In this document: positions 25,405-33,994 of the stretch, one piece after another
Numbering within the stretch: the stretch's first letter is position 1
Layout of the letters: every line of letters starts with the position of its first letter
Source: CALMEC01 sp964531025
GTDB lineage: Bacteria > Actinomycetota > Thermoleophilia > Miltoncostaeales > Miltoncostaeaceae
NCBI GenBank assembly: GCA_964531025.1
Contig: CAZHDY010000004.1
Span: forward strand, 73,018 to 137,017
Reading direction: 5' to 3'
DNA length: 64,000 bases
Notes under the pieces: generated by a model
The model's input: the letters and a program-made list of their open reading frames with translations, nothing else
What the model was told of the DNA's origin: nothing
Databases searched by the model: none
Translations under genes and position numbers: made by a program

Positions 25405-25761
25405 ATGGGCCGAGTTCCGCCAGACGAACAACAGCTCCGCTTGATCGAACGGATCCGAACCGCGCTCGATGACGAACCCGGTATCACCGTTCAGGAGAAG
25501 CGGATGTTCGGCGTGCTCGCCTTCATGGTCGACGACGCCCTCCTCGTCGCCGCCGAAAAGGGCGGAGGGCTGCTGGCCCGGGTGGATCCCGACCGCAGTG
25601 CCGAACTCCTCGCGAGGCCGGGTGCGCAGCAGGCCGTCATGGGTGACCGCTCAATGGGCCCGAGTTGGCTGCGCGTCGATGCCCATGGCATCGCCGACGA
25701 CCCGGACCTGGCCTTCTGGATCGCGACCACCCTCCAGTTCAACCGGGCGAATCACGACTGA
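25405..25761 (+). CDS. TfoX N-terminal-domain protein
   Basis: A 118-residue protein matching the TfoX_N fold: LIERIRTALDDEPGITVQEK, RMFGVLAFMVDDALLVAAEK and ARVDPDRSAELLARPGAQQA, ending with a Trp-rich strand (DLAFWIATTL). Stand-alone TfoX_N proteins are common in actinobacteria and are not competence regulators as in Haemophilus; their function is unknown. Start ATG 25405. Confidence 0.85.
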   Translation: MGRVPPDEQQLRLIERIRTALDDEPGITVQEKRMFGVLAFMVDDALLVAAEKGGGLLARVDPDRSAELLARPGAQQAVMGDRSMGPSWLRVDAHGIADDPDLAFWIATTLQFNRANHD

Positions 25762-25837
25762 CCTGCATCCACCGCCACCGGTGGACGGAGGGTGAATCAG
25801 CGTATGTGCAGGCCTTTCCGCTGATACCGTTCGCCGT

Positions 25838-26644
25838 ATGACCGAACCACTCGCCGTGATGCTCAATGGAACCCTCCTCCGCGACGGAGCAGGCGTTCCC
25901 GTTCCACTGGACGACGGCCTCGTCCGTGGAGACGGCGTCTTCGAGGGCCTTCGCTTCTACGACCGTGTGCCGCGCACACCCGAGCTTCACCTGGCGCGCC
26001 TCACCAAGTCCGGCGAGGGCGTCGGGATCCCGGTGGACGTGGACCGCCTGCGACGCGAGATGGCGGCCTTCGCCGACGCCACCACCAACCCCACGTGCGG
26101 CGTGCGCCTGATCCTCACCCGCGGTGGACACGTCATCTGGCGCGAGGAGCCGTTCGCCGTCTATCCCGACGGGCAGTCACTGCACCCGGTCCCCAACCGC
26201 GTGACCCCGCTCCTCGTCGGAGTGAAGACGCTGTCCTACGCGCCCAACATGCGCGCCATCCGGATGGCCAAGGCAGCCGGTGCTGACGACGCCCTCTGCT
26301 TCCGGGTGGACGACCGCGTGATCCTCGAGGGACCGACCACCGCGTTCGGCTGGTTGGAGGGAGACACCCTCTTCTTCCCTCCGCTGGAGACCGGTGTGCT
26401 CGACTCGATCACCCGACGCCTCGCGATGGAGGCGGTCCCGAGCGCCACGAAGGAAATGGTGATCGACGATCTCGCCTCGGCCGACGGCGCATTCCTCATG
26501 TCGAGCTACCAGGAGTTCGTCCCGGTCCACACGGTCCAGGGGATCGCGACGTTCGACATCACCACCCCGGCCGTCCAGGAGATGGCCGCGACGGTGAACG
26601 CCCACATCCGCAGCCAGGTCGCGCCCGTCACGATGACGGCATGA
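25838..26644 (+). CDS. Class IV PLP-dependent aminotransferase
   Basis: A 268-residue fold-IV enzyme related to branched-chain aminotransferase, D-amino-acid aminotransferase and aminodeoxychorismate lyase. Features are the opening PLDDGLVRGDGVFEGLRFYD, the PLP lysine in LLVGVKTLSYAPNM, VDDRVILEGPTTAFGWLEGD (cofactor-binding Glu) and a C-terminal FLMSSYQEFVPV. Exact substrate cannot be told apart by eye; the short length favours the D-aminotransferase/ADC-lyase type over IlvE. It is coupled to acylphosphatase by a 4-nt overlap. Confidence 0.87.
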   Translation: MTEPLAVMLNGTLLRDGAGVPVPLDDGLVRGDGVFEGLRFYDRVPRTPELHLARLTKSGEGVGIPVDVDRLRREMAAFADATTNPTCGVRLILTRGGHVIWREEPFAVYPDGQSLHPVPNRVTPLLVGVKTLSYAPNMRAIRMAKAAGADDALCFRVDDRVILEGPTTAFGWLEGDTLFFPPLETGVLDSITRRLAMEAVPSATKEMVIDDLASADGAFLMSSYQEFVPVHTVQGIATFDITTPAVQEMAATVNAHIRSQVAPVTMTA

Positions 26645-26922
26645 CCCGGATCGCCCGGCGCATCCTCGTGACCGGAAGAGTCCAGGGGGTCGGGTTCCGC
26701 GAATCGGCGGTTCGCGCCGCCGAGCGGCTGGGCGTGACCGGATGGGTGCGCAACCTGGACGACGGTCGCGTAGAGGCGCACGCCGAGGGTGACGCCGCCG
26801 CCGTGGAGGCACTCGTCGACCACTGCCGCGTGGGTCCGTCTGCAGCGGTGGTGACCGATGTCGCCGTCGTCGACACCGACCCCGAGGGTGCCACCGCCTT
26901 CTCCGTCCGCCGGGACGCCTGA
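26641..26922 (+). CDS. acyP: Acylphosphatase
   Basis: A 93-residue enzyme hydrolysing acyl phosphates. The signature ILVTGRVQGVGFRESAVRAA contains the catalytic Arg, and GWVRNLDDGRVEAHAEGD the catalytic Asn. Full length for the family. The ATG overlaps the aminotransferase stop (ATGA), so the pair is cotranslated. It ends 24 nt before tRNA-Glu. Confidence 0.93.
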   Translation: MTRIARRILVTGRVQGVGFRESAVRAAERLGVTGWVRNLDDGRVEAHAEGDAAAVEALVDHCRVGPSAAVVTDVAVVDTDPEGATAFSVRRDA

Positions 26923-26946
26923 GCGTCTATCATCAGCGGCTGCCGC

Positions 26947-27022
26947 GCCCCCATCGTCTAGCGGCCTAGGACACCGGCCTTTCACGCCGGCGGCACGGGT
27001 TCGAATCCCGTTGGGGGTACCA
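26947..27022 (+). tRNA. tRNA-Glu (anticodon TTC)
   Basis: A full cloverleaf is present: acceptor GCCCCCA/TGGGGGT (first pair G-U), anticodon arm CCGGC-CTTTCAC-GCCGG with TTC anticodon, and T-arm with GGTTCGAATCC. The CCA end is encoded at 27020-27022. Its 3' half is covered on the other strand by the end of the serine-recombinase frame, marking it as an integration site. Confidence 0.95.
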
Positions 27023-28823
27023 AAATCGCGACGTTCAAACTCGAAAACGTCAACACGGGTTCAGCGGGGCTACCGGTCGTTACGGTTGCCCCGCTTTCGT
27101 TTTCGAAGACGACGCGCAGCGAGTTTCCGGCATCTGCCGCCGAGACGGGACCAGCCGGCTCACGGTGGTAACGCCGCCCCTCGAAACCTTCGATCTCCTC
27201 GATCTCTTCCTTCGGTACCTCTGCTTCGATGATCGGACCGAACAGCTCTGTGAATGGGCTGCGTAGATAGAACCCATCCACCTCGCCGTCATCGATCACG
27301 ATGCGCTCGAAAGCTGCTTGGTTGAACTGTCGGCGGATGTGCTGCGGAGCGATCTCGTAGAGGTAGCCGCAGTCACCGAGTACGGATAGAAAGCGTTCGA
27401 GACCAGCAAAGACAGCATCGCGATCCGTTCTCGCACCATCTAGGATGGCCCGCGATTCGCGTATCTGGGCAGCGATCCGCTCCTGCTCAGCCTTGAGCAC
27501 GTCGACACCGATCGCATCGATGTAGTACGCGTTCATGAGCTTCAAACGCTCGGCTTCCAGTGCGGTGATCCGCGCTGTATGCGATTCCAACAGCTCGACC
27601 TGGTGCTGTGCTTGAGACTCGACGAAGTCGGTCACCGCGTCGCGAATGGCCAAGATGACATCGTCGGGAAGCTGGACCGATCGCCAGATGCGCTCGACGC
27701 CCCGCTCGACGCTCTCCATCGACACGTACTTCTGCTGGCAGCCGTTCTGCCGCTTCTGCCGACCAAGGCAGTAGAAGTAGTCGTACTCCACACCGTGCGG
27801 CTTGCGAACCTTGGTCACGCCGAGACGAGAGCCACAGCGGCAGAAAAGGCTGCCCTTGAGATAGTGCGGATGCTTGTACGGCTTGGCCTTGGAGTGGCGC
27901 CGTGCTTCTTTGAGTGCCTGTACCTCGTCCCACAGCTTGATATCGATCAGCGGTTCGTGCCGTCCGGTGTACTGCGCCCCCCGGAAGGTCACGATGCCGA
28001 TGTAGTAGGGGTTGGCCAGCATCAGCTCGACGGCCGATACGCTCATGGGGCGGCCACCCTTCTTGCCGGTCTTGACGGTCGTCAAGCCACGGTCGGCGAG
28101 ATCTTCGGCCAACTCACGGATGAGGTAGTCACCCGTCGCATAGGCCTCGAACGCCCATCGAACATGGGGCGCACGTTCTGGATCGACGATAACCGTGCGT
28201 ACATCTTTGCCTTCGACCCGTTCGATGATGTTGCGGTAGCCAACGGGCGCCTTTCCCGGCGTTCCGCCGAGCCTGGCCTTCTGGGTCATCCCTTTGAGGA
28301 CCTCGGTGGCCAGATTCTGCGAGTAGAACTCGGCGAGAGTCGCCATGATGCCGTGCAGCAGTCGCCCGTTCGGCGTCCTGTCGTCAATCGCCTCGGTCGC
28401 CGACACCAGCGTGGCACCAGCAGCTCGAATCGCTCGAACCACATCGGAATCATCGTCGCGTGAACGAATCAGCCGATCGAGCTTGTGAACGATGACGTAG
28501 TCGGCATCGCGTTCGTGCTTCAACCGTGCGAGAAGGCGCTGCAGCTCCGGCCGATTGGCGGTGCGAGCAGTCTCGCCGCGTTCGACGTACTCGTCGACAA
28601 CCTCCGCACCGAGCAGCTCAGCGGTTCGAACACAGGCATCCCGCTGCGCGGGAAGCGAGAACCCTTCCTCGGAGACGTCCTTGTCGATCTGCATCTTCGT
28701 CGAGACGCGGATGTAGAGGAGAGCACGTTTGCCAGTGCTCCCTTCGCCAGGAGGCGGGAGGTGTCTGCCACGAAGGCCAACACGCGGCACGTAGACCGTT
28801 GGGGTGATCCGGTTCAACTCCAT
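26982..28823 (-). CDS. Large serine recombinase (integrase)
   Basis: A 613-residue site-specific recombinase. The resolvase domain starts at ALLYIRVSTKMQ with catalytic Ser41 and continues through HKLDRLIRSRDDD and LLHGIMATLAEFYSQNLATE. A recombinase domain follows, then a zinc ribbon (CRCGSRLGVTKV, FYCLGRQKRQNGC) and a long coiled-coil region. The last ~13 residues (VPPTGFEPVPPA) are encoded by the complement of tRNA-Glu, and the TGA lies in its anticodon loop. The enzyme presumably inserts and excises this element. The gene overlaps the ImmA-like gene by 10 nt. Confidence 0.93.
   Translation of the reverse strand: MELNRITPTVYVPRVGLRGRHLPPPGEGSTGKRALLYIRVSTKMQIDKDVSEEGFSLPAQRDACVRTAELLGAEVVDEYVERGETARTANRPELQRLLARLKHERDADYVIVHKLDRLIRSRDDDSDVVRAIRAAGATLVSATEAIDDRTPNGRLLHGIMATLAEFYSQNLATEVLKGMTQKARLGGTPGKAPVGYRNIIERVEGKDVRTVIVDPERAPHVRWAFEAYATGDYLIRELAEDLADRGLTTVKTGKKGGRPMSVSAVELMLANPYYIGIVTFRGAQYTGRHEPLIDIKLWDEVQALKEARRHSKAKPYKHPHYLKGSLFCRCGSRLGVTKVRKPHGVEYDYFYCLGRQKRQNGCQQKYVSMESVERGVERIWRSVQLPDDVILAIRDAVTDFVESQAQHQVELLESHTARITALEAERLKLMNAYYIDAIGVDVLKAEQERIAAQIRESRAILDGARTDRDAVFAGLERFLSVLGDCGYLYEIAPQHIRRQFNQAAFERIVIDDGEVDGFYLRSPFTELFGPIIEAEVPKEEIEEIEGFEGRRYHREPAGPVSAADAGNSLRVVFENESGATVTTGSPAEPVLTFSSLNVAILVPPTGFEPVPPA
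27011..27051. other. Probable left attachment junction of the mobile element
   Basis: The tRNA-Glu 3' end runs directly into element DNA. Just beyond the CCA lies an inverted repeat, GACGTT (27030-27035) and AACGTC (27046-27051). Serine recombinases use short, imperfectly palindromic sites with only a few shared core bases, so a long direct repeat is not expected. The matching right junction was not found. Confidence 0.5.
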
Positions 28824-29518
28824 GCGGGGCGCTCCAAGCTCATCCCGCTGGCCAACAGCGGGCTGCCGACTGTAACGTAGTCCGACGGAATCGCCAGCGC
28901 ACCACGTCGGAAGTACCGGCTAACTCCACCGTGGCCGCCGTTGCCCAGGCTCTGCCAGCGTCGCCGCTCGGGCGTGATGCCGAGCTGGCGCAGCCGCACG
29001 GCCATCGCTGCCTCGGACACACCGAACAGCCGTGCCAAGGCTCGCTGATCTTGTATGCCACCTGTGTAGGCCTGCTTGACCCACGGCCGCGGCATGAGCA
29101 GGCACGCGGCGAAGTAGTCGCAGATGGTCTCGGCGCGTTCCTCGGACGGCTCGCCGTTCCGATCGGGATACAACGAATCGATGAACGGGTGGTCGAGAAC
29201 GTGCTTCATCTCGTGCGCGAGGGTGAAGCGTCGGCGCACCGGTGCGTCGTCTTGGTTGACCCCGATGAGCCAGCGTCCTCGGCTCCATTGACTGAAGCCG
29301 GACACCGGCAGGTTCGGCTCTACCCGTACCTCGATACGCGACAGCTCGGCGATGGCCGCGACGTTGACGGCAGGTTGATGCTGGTCGAGGATGTCGAGCA
29401 GCTTGAACGCCTGCCGTTCAGCAACGCTGAGCGCCTCCTGCGGTTCGAGTGCCCGTGCCGGATTGAGCGCTCGCAGCGAGCTGAGCAGTCCGCTCGGTAC
29501 CTTGATATTTCTGGTCAT
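28814..29518 (-). CDS. ImmA/IrrE-type metallopeptidase
   Basis: A 234-residue zinc peptidase. The active-site helix is RRFTLAHEMKHVLDHPF (HExxH), and EERAETICDYFAACLLMPRP provides the third ligand region. ImmA proteins of mobile elements cleave an XRE repressor to trigger excision genes; here it directly precedes and overlaps the recombinase gene, which fits control of integration. No XRE domain is fused. ATG 29518 is set by AGGAGG six bases upstream; an earlier in-frame ATG lacks this. Confidence 0.87.
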   Translation of the reverse strand: MTRNIKVPSGLLSSLRALNPARALEPQEALSVAERQAFKLLDILDQHQPAVNVAAIAELSRIEVRVEPNLPVSGFSQWSRGRWLIGVNQDDAPVRRRFTLAHEMKHVLDHPFIDSLYPDRNGEPSEERAETICDYFAACLLMPRPWVKQAYTGGIQDQRALARLFGVSEAAMAVRLRQLGITPERRRWQSLGNGGHGGVSRYFRRGALAIPSDYVTVGSPLLASGMSLERPAWS

Positions 29519-29606
29519 GGTTGACCTCCTTTCGTGATTGGTTGATGAACAAGACGAGGGGTGAAGAGATGCCGCATCGCGCCTACGCGCGTCGGGTTGA
29601 TGTCCC

Positions 29607-29637
29607 ATTGTCCCCCGCGGATTAGTTGGCCTGTCAA
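29607..29637 (-). promoter_or_regulatory. Possible promoter of the ImmA-recombinase operon
   Basis: Reading left, TTGACA (29637-29632) and GACAAT (29612-29607) are separated by 19 bp, slightly long. The implied leader to the ATG at 29518 is about 80 nt. Confidence 0.4.
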
Positions 29638-29676
29638 GCCATTTTTTCGTCATTTCGACAACAGATTTCCTCCGTG

Positions 29677-30267
29677 TCAGTCGCGCATGTCGAAGACGAA
29701 GACGCCGCCATCGGGTGCCGGTTCGTCGCCGACGTCCTGCCCGAGATCCCGCGCGAACAGCTCGTAGTCGATCGAGACATACGGCCGCAGATCGGCCGCC
29801 ACCTAATCGAGCCGTTCCTCGAAGCCGAGGTCATCGGCGACATGGCGGGCGAAGTCCACCATTGACTCGAACTGGCCGAGGTAGGCATCCTCGAAGCGTC
29901 GTTCGTCCGGTACCTCGGTCGTACCGAACAGACTCAGGTAGGCCGCGAAGGCCAGCCCGTGCTCCTTGATGCCGCGCCCGATCGCGGCCACTGTCTCCAG
30001 TAGCTCGTATTCGCCGAGGCGGATGCCGCCGAAGTCGTCGAAGTCATGGATCGCCCACTCCTCCGCGTCGGGCATCGGCGAGCGGGCGAGCATCAATTGG
30101 ACGCGTTCGTACAGCTCCTCGTCCGGCAGCGTGGCATCGATCCACTCGCCGTGCAGCCGTCCGTCGTTGTAGTCGCTGAGACTGGCGACGTAGACGCGCG
30201 GTGCGAGCGGTTCGTGCTCGATCTCCGGTGTGCCGTGCTCTTGGTGTTCACCTCCTTGTTCATGCAT
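29677..30267 (-). pseudogene. ardA: ArdA antirestriction gene interrupted by an in-frame TAG
   Basis: The first 154 codons encode an ArdA-type DNA-mimic protein: PRVYVASLSDYNDGRLHGEW, EEWAIHDFDDFGGIRLGEYE and a highly acidic composition. A TAG at 29803-29805 stops the frame after GFEERLD. The same frame then continues for 41 codons (VAADLRPYVSIDYELFARDL to VFVFDMRD) to a TGA at 29677. ArdA proteins normally end with a YxxIDYExFARDL-like segment, so the second piece is the true C-terminus. Either the gene is dead, makes a truncated protein, or the stop is suppressed. ATG 30267 has GGAGG 8 nt upstream. Confidence 0.82.
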
Positions 30268-30335
30268 ATCGTTGTCCTCCTTACTGCTTTCGTATTGGTG
30301 CGGTCAGCCACCGCAGCGGCCCGCGTCGTACGGGC

Positions 30336-31286
30336 CTACGGCGGCTCTCGCGGCAGCGTCGAGCGGATGGCGTTTACCAGCACGTCGACCGCGTCCTCAT
30401 CACGGCAGGTGACGAACAGCTCGCCGGCCGGTGATGGCAGCCGCTTGACGAGGCCGCGCAGTTGCACCAGCCGCTCGTCACTCATCACGCTGATCACGAC
30501 GCGGGGCACGACACCGCGCGGCCCGGCGTCACCGGAACCAGCGAAGCCGAGGTAGCGCTCAAGCATCGTGCGCAGTCGCGGCAGGCTCTCGGTGCCGCGG
30601 TCAACCTCCAGCCACCAGACGTCCTCGACTTCCTCGGTCGCGAGCACGACCAGCGCATCGGGCCGCAGGATCTCCGTGCCCTCGGTCTGCCAACGCGCAT
30701 CTGCCTCGACCGCGAACTCCGCCAGGTCCCAATCCTGGTCATTCGCCGCCAGCTCGGACAGGCCGACATAGACTTCACTCACCGCCAACATGTGCGCGAG
30801 GAACAAGCTGCTCGGGGTGTACGCGGCACGCCGTCGCCGAACGAGTACTCCTTCATCCTCTCCGAGGAGGTCGAGCAGTCGTTGGCCAGCTGCCGTCAAA
30901 GCGTAGACCAGACCAGCCGAACCGGCACGCACCCCACCGACCCGCCGCGCCAACGTCTCGACCAACCTGAACTGCGCCAACCGTCCCAGGACGCGCCGGC
31001 GAATCCGCCCTCGCGCCGTCGCCACGATTTCCGCAAACAACAGTCGTTCCAGCTGAAGGCCAGTGAGGACACGGACGGATCGGAGTGCCGCAAGGACGGA
31101 GAGATCGCGCTCGGAGAGACTGTTGCGCAGCTCTTCGAGCCTGCGACGACTGAGTCGACTTCCGCGCAGATATGCGCGGGAGTAGTCGTTGGCCTTAGTT
31201 CCTCCTGAGCGCCGCCGTTCCGCGAAAATCCGCTGGTCGCACTCGACGCGATCGGACGGGCGATCGGACCGCCGCGAGCCATTCAC
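30336..31286 (-). CDS. Replication-relaxation family protein
   Basis: A 316-residue protein of the Replic_Relax family, found on actinobacterial plasmids and integrative elements. It has a winged-helix start (SERDLSVLAALRSVRVLTGL, then QLERLLFAE) and a second half with a nuclease-like or protein-interaction fold (LRPDALVVLATEEVEDVWWL, EVDRGTESLPRLRTMLERYL). The E-x-D-x-G-T pattern is typical. Family members are thought to assist plasmid replication or DNA relaxation; evidence is limited. It is coupled to the VirD4-like gene by a 4-nt overlap. Confidence 0.82.
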   Translation of the reverse strand: MNGSRRSDRPSDRVECDQRIFAERRRSGGTKANDYSRAYLRGSRLSRRRLEELRNSLSERDLSVLAALRSVRVLTGLQLERLLFAEIVATARGRIRRRVLGRLAQFRLVETLARRVGGVRAGSAGLVYALTAAGQRLLDLLGEDEGVLVRRRRAAYTPSSLFLAHMLAVSEVYVGLSELAANDQDWDLAEFAVEADARWQTEGTEILRPDALVVLATEEVEDVWWLEVDRGTESLPRLRTMLERYLGFAGSGDAGPRGVVPRVVISVMSDERLVQLRGLVKRLPSPAGELFVTCRDEDAVDVLVNAIRSTLPREPP

Positions 31287-33520
31287 GATGCACTCCTCGT
31301 ACGCCGTCCGATCGGTGTCGATGCAGTCCCACTCACGCGGTCGCGCATGCCGACCTCGACCGCAGCGCGATCAAGACCGAACCGCTCGCGACTGGCTGCC
31401 CGCACCGCGTCGCCGTCGCCGCCTTCGTCGAGCGGAAGGCTGTGCCCGGTCACGGGCCGCGTCACCCGTCCGTCAACGACAGGCCGCAGTGCGAAGTGAA
31501 AGCTGTCGAGCCCCATGAGGTCGTCCGCGGCCAGCGAGGGCTCGAAGCCCCGCGCCAGCACCCGGGCGTCATCGTTCGCGACCTGGAACACCACCTGTGA
31601 TCGGGCGGTCGCGAGGATCGCGTTGCGCACGTCGGTTGACAACTGCGACAGGTGCTGGTGAGCCAGTGTCAGACCGGCACCGAGGCCGCGGGCCTGCGCC
31701 AGCAGGTCGGCCAAGTCGAGTGGCAGCCGCAGGACGTCCTGGAACTCGTCGAGATACACCATCACGGGCTCCCGCTTCGCGCCCTCGATGCGTGTACGGG
31801 CTCGGACCGTCTGCCAGGTCGCCGCCACGACGAGAGAACCGAGCAGCTCGGTGGCCGGCTGACCGAGTTCGCCGGCACTCAGCGGCACGAGTACGACCGC
31901 ATGACGCTCCGTGAACCGGTGCAAGTCGATGCCCTCACTCTGGCCGAGCATGAGACGCACCGGCGTCCGCATCGTGAAGGCCCGTACCTTGTTGAGCACC
32001 GGGGCCATGGCCTGCGCTCGCTCACCGGGACTGACGCCCTGGAACCACTTCCAGAAGCCCCTGACATGCTCCGGCACCGCTTCCTGATTGAGCACGAACG
32101 TCCGGAACGTCTTGTTAGTCAGCAGCTCCGGCAGCTCGACGAGGGTGAACGCCGAGCCGTCGGCCGCACGCGCTGACGACAGCGTGAGCAGGCTCGCCCG
32201 CAGGATGTCGTCCGAGCGGGGACCCCACGAGGCCTTCCAGAGGTTCTGGAAGACCCCGAGGAGATGCTCCACCACCAGTTCGCGTTCGGCCTCCGAGCGA
32301 CCGTGCTGAGCGAGAACATTGAGGCCGACCGGCCGTGCCGTGTCGGTTGGATCGAGGACAACGACGTCGTCACTACGATGTTCGGGAACACGCGCGAGAA
32401 TCGCCTCCACCAGATCCCGCTTCGGATCAACGACGACAACGCCACGACCAGCCCAGAGGTCGTCAACCACCATCTGTGTGAGCAACGTCGACTTGCCGGT
32501 GCCTGTCGGGCCGATGACATGCAAATGCCGCAGGCGATCCTCAGTGGCGAGGTGTAGTGGCCGTCCGAGTGTCGCGGGGTGGTCGCTCAGCCCGAGCAGT
32601 ACGCCATCGGTAGCCGCATCACTCAAGTTCCTGATCGGCAACTGTCGGGCCGTGCCCACCTCGACTCCGGGGAGGTCGTGTTCCCCGACCGGAACGGCGA
32701 ACAGCCCCGGCAACTCCTTCGCGTTTAGCGTCATCGGCCAGGCGATCACCGGAAGCGTGCGTCGGTGCAGCCGCTGTCGCGCAACGTATGACGGCAGCCA
32801 TGACGGGCGGACCTGCGCATCTGGCGTGTCCATGACGCTCATAGCGGCGAGAACGCGACTGAGTAGGTGCGTACGTCGCTCGGCCCGTCCAGCCGTCACA
32901 CCAACCCGCCCGCAGACCGACAACATCGGTGCGCCGAGCTTGTGCCGGCGACCACGCTGCGCATCCCTCGCAGCACCGGCATCCGTCGTACGCCGCGATC
33001 TCGGCGCGGAGACCATCGCGCCTGTGAACAACCACTGCAGGTGAATACGCTCACCTGCCGCAAGCGGCTGCAGACTGGCCAGCAGCGCCACACCAGAGGT
33101 CTCCGCCCGCTCGTCGGCGAGGGGCAACATGTGACTCGTCGTCCTCAGCTCGACCGCCCGGCCGAAGAACGAGTTCGTCGACCCGTTGTCGACCCGCTCC
33201 AGTCGAATCCCCGGCATCGCCGCCTGCAGCTGCGCCGTTACCGCCTCCAGTTCATTGGCACGAACACTCAGTAGGTGTTCGACGCCGCTCGCGTCCGCCA
33301 TGACGTCCAGCAGTAACGCCGACCGGTCGAGGACGCCGCGGGTGCGTGACGGCAACCCAGCCAACCACGCAGCGACCTGGTCGACGGTCACGCCCCGCGG
33401 GAACCGCAGACGCGCCGTCACCAGGTCATGTCGCCATACGTGCGCCTCGCAGAGGCGGGCGGCAACCACGACGCCCGCGACGAAGACCATGCCGGTGGTC
33501 AACAGGATCACGACGCTCAC
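31283..33520 (-). CDS. VirD4/TraD-like DNA-transfer ATPase
   Basis: A 745-residue membrane-anchored ATPase. It has an N-terminal helix (VSVVILLTTGMVFVAGVVVA), Walker A HVIGPTGTGKSTLLTQM, VVVDPKRDLVEAI, and Walker B VYLDEFQDVLRLPLDLADLL with a TraM-recognition-like region QARGLGAGLTLAHQHLSQL. Such proteins pump or couple DNA to a conjugation channel; no channel genes are visible here. GTG 33520 is chosen: it overlaps the upstream small gene's TGA as GTGA, has AGGAG 8 nt before it and starts exactly at the membrane helix. Confidence 0.85.
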   Translation of the reverse strand: MSVVILLTTGMVFVAGVVVAARLCEAHVWRHDLVTARLRFPRGVTVDQVAAWLAGLPSRTRGVLDRSALLLDVMADASGVEHLLSVRANELEAVTAQLQAAMPGIRLERVDNGSTNSFFGRAVELRTTSHMLPLADERAETSGVALLASLQPLAAGERIHLQWLFTGAMVSAPRSRRTTDAGAARDAQRGRRHKLGAPMLSVCGRVGVTAGRAERRTHLLSRVLAAMSVMDTPDAQVRPSWLPSYVARQRLHRRTLPVIAWPMTLNAKELPGLFAVPVGEHDLPGVEVGTARQLPIRNLSDAATDGVLLGLSDHPATLGRPLHLATEDRLRHLHVIGPTGTGKSTLLTQMVVDDLWAGRGVVVVDPKRDLVEAILARVPEHRSDDVVVLDPTDTARPVGLNVLAQHGRSEAERELVVEHLLGVFQNLWKASWGPRSDDILRASLLTLSSARAADGSAFTLVELPELLTNKTFRTFVLNQEAVPEHVRGFWKWFQGVSPGERAQAMAPVLNKVRAFTMRTPVRLMLGQSEGIDLHRFTERHAVVLVPLSAGELGQPATELLGSLVVAATWQTVRARTRIEGAKREPVMVYLDEFQDVLRLPLDLADLLAQARGLGAGLTLAHQHLSQLSTDVRNAILATARSQVVFQVANDDARVLARGFEPSLAADDLMGLDSFHFALRPVVDGRVTRPVTGHSLPLDEGGDGDAVRAASRERFGLDRAAVEVGMRDRVSGTASTPIGRRTRSAS

Positions 33521-33663
33521 GCCGCTCGCTCCTGTTGGTCCCGGCCTTCCTCCTCGTCCGCGCGCTGGGCCTCGGCCGCCAGCGCTACGATCGCCGCTGC
33601 AAAGCGACGCAGATCGATCGATTCGCGCCAGACCGGCCGCAGCCGAATGTCTCGTCTGCTCAC
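33517..33663 (-). CDS. Small coupled protein upstream of the VirD4-like gene
   Basis: A 48-codon gene (start region SRRDIRLRPVWRESIDLRRF, ending EEGRDQQERAA). GTG 33663 has AGGAGG 7 nt upstream, and its TGA overlaps the next GTG by 4 nt, strong signs of a real coupled gene. The sequence starts basic and ends acidic, with a short hydrophobic middle (AAAIVALAAEA). No family recognised; probably a small partner of the transfer ATPase. Confidence 0.68.
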   Translation of the reverse strand: MSRRDIRLRPVWRESIDLRRFAAAIVALAAEAQRADEEEGRDQQERAA

Positions 33664-33759
33664 CGTAGTCCCTCCTTGGTTTTTCTCTGATTGGCACGCT
33701 TCGCACCGTCCGCTGGCGCTCCCCAGTTCGGCGCGTTCTGACGCATGCCCCTACTTGTC

Positions 33760-33788
33760 CTTATGCCGAGTTTTGACGGGCGCGTCAA
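33760..33788 (-). promoter_or_regulatory. Promoter with palindromic operator for the VirD4-like operon
   Basis: Reading left, TTGACG (33788-33783) and CATAAG (33765-33760) lie 17 bp apart. The -35 box is half of a perfect inverted repeat TTGACG-N4-CGTCAA (33773-33788), so a repressor could occlude it. The first gene served is the 48-codon frame at 33663. Confidence 0.55.
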
Positions 33789-33829
33789 TACCCGGCTCGT
33801 TGTGGAATGAACGACAAAGGCCGTGGCGT

Positions 33830-33994
33830 TCACCACGGTCCCCGACGTCCGCTCACAACATGGAGCACCAGCGCCCCGAGGAGCGTGCAGATGACCAGCG
33901 GCAACACGACCGGACGAAGCAGCTCCCACGCCAACCGTGCTGCTGCGGCCACAACCAGCACCGTGACCGCAGCTTTGGTGACGTCGTGCAGCAC
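33830..33994 (-). CDS. Small two-helix membrane protein
   Basis: A 54-codon gene (GTG 33994) with two hydrophobic stretches, AAVTVLVVAAAARLAWELL and VVLPLVICTLLGALVLHVV, and a basic tail (SGRRGPW). Its GTG shares one base with the upstream TAG (TAGTG). It is the last gene of a four-gene ladder of small overlapping genes. No family recognised; membrane location is clear. A short CCGTGG/CCACGG stem overlaps its stop and may terminate the operon. Confidence 0.62.
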   Translation of the reverse strand: MLHDVTKAAVTVLVVAAAARLAWELLRPVVLPLVICTLLGALVLHVVSGRRGPW

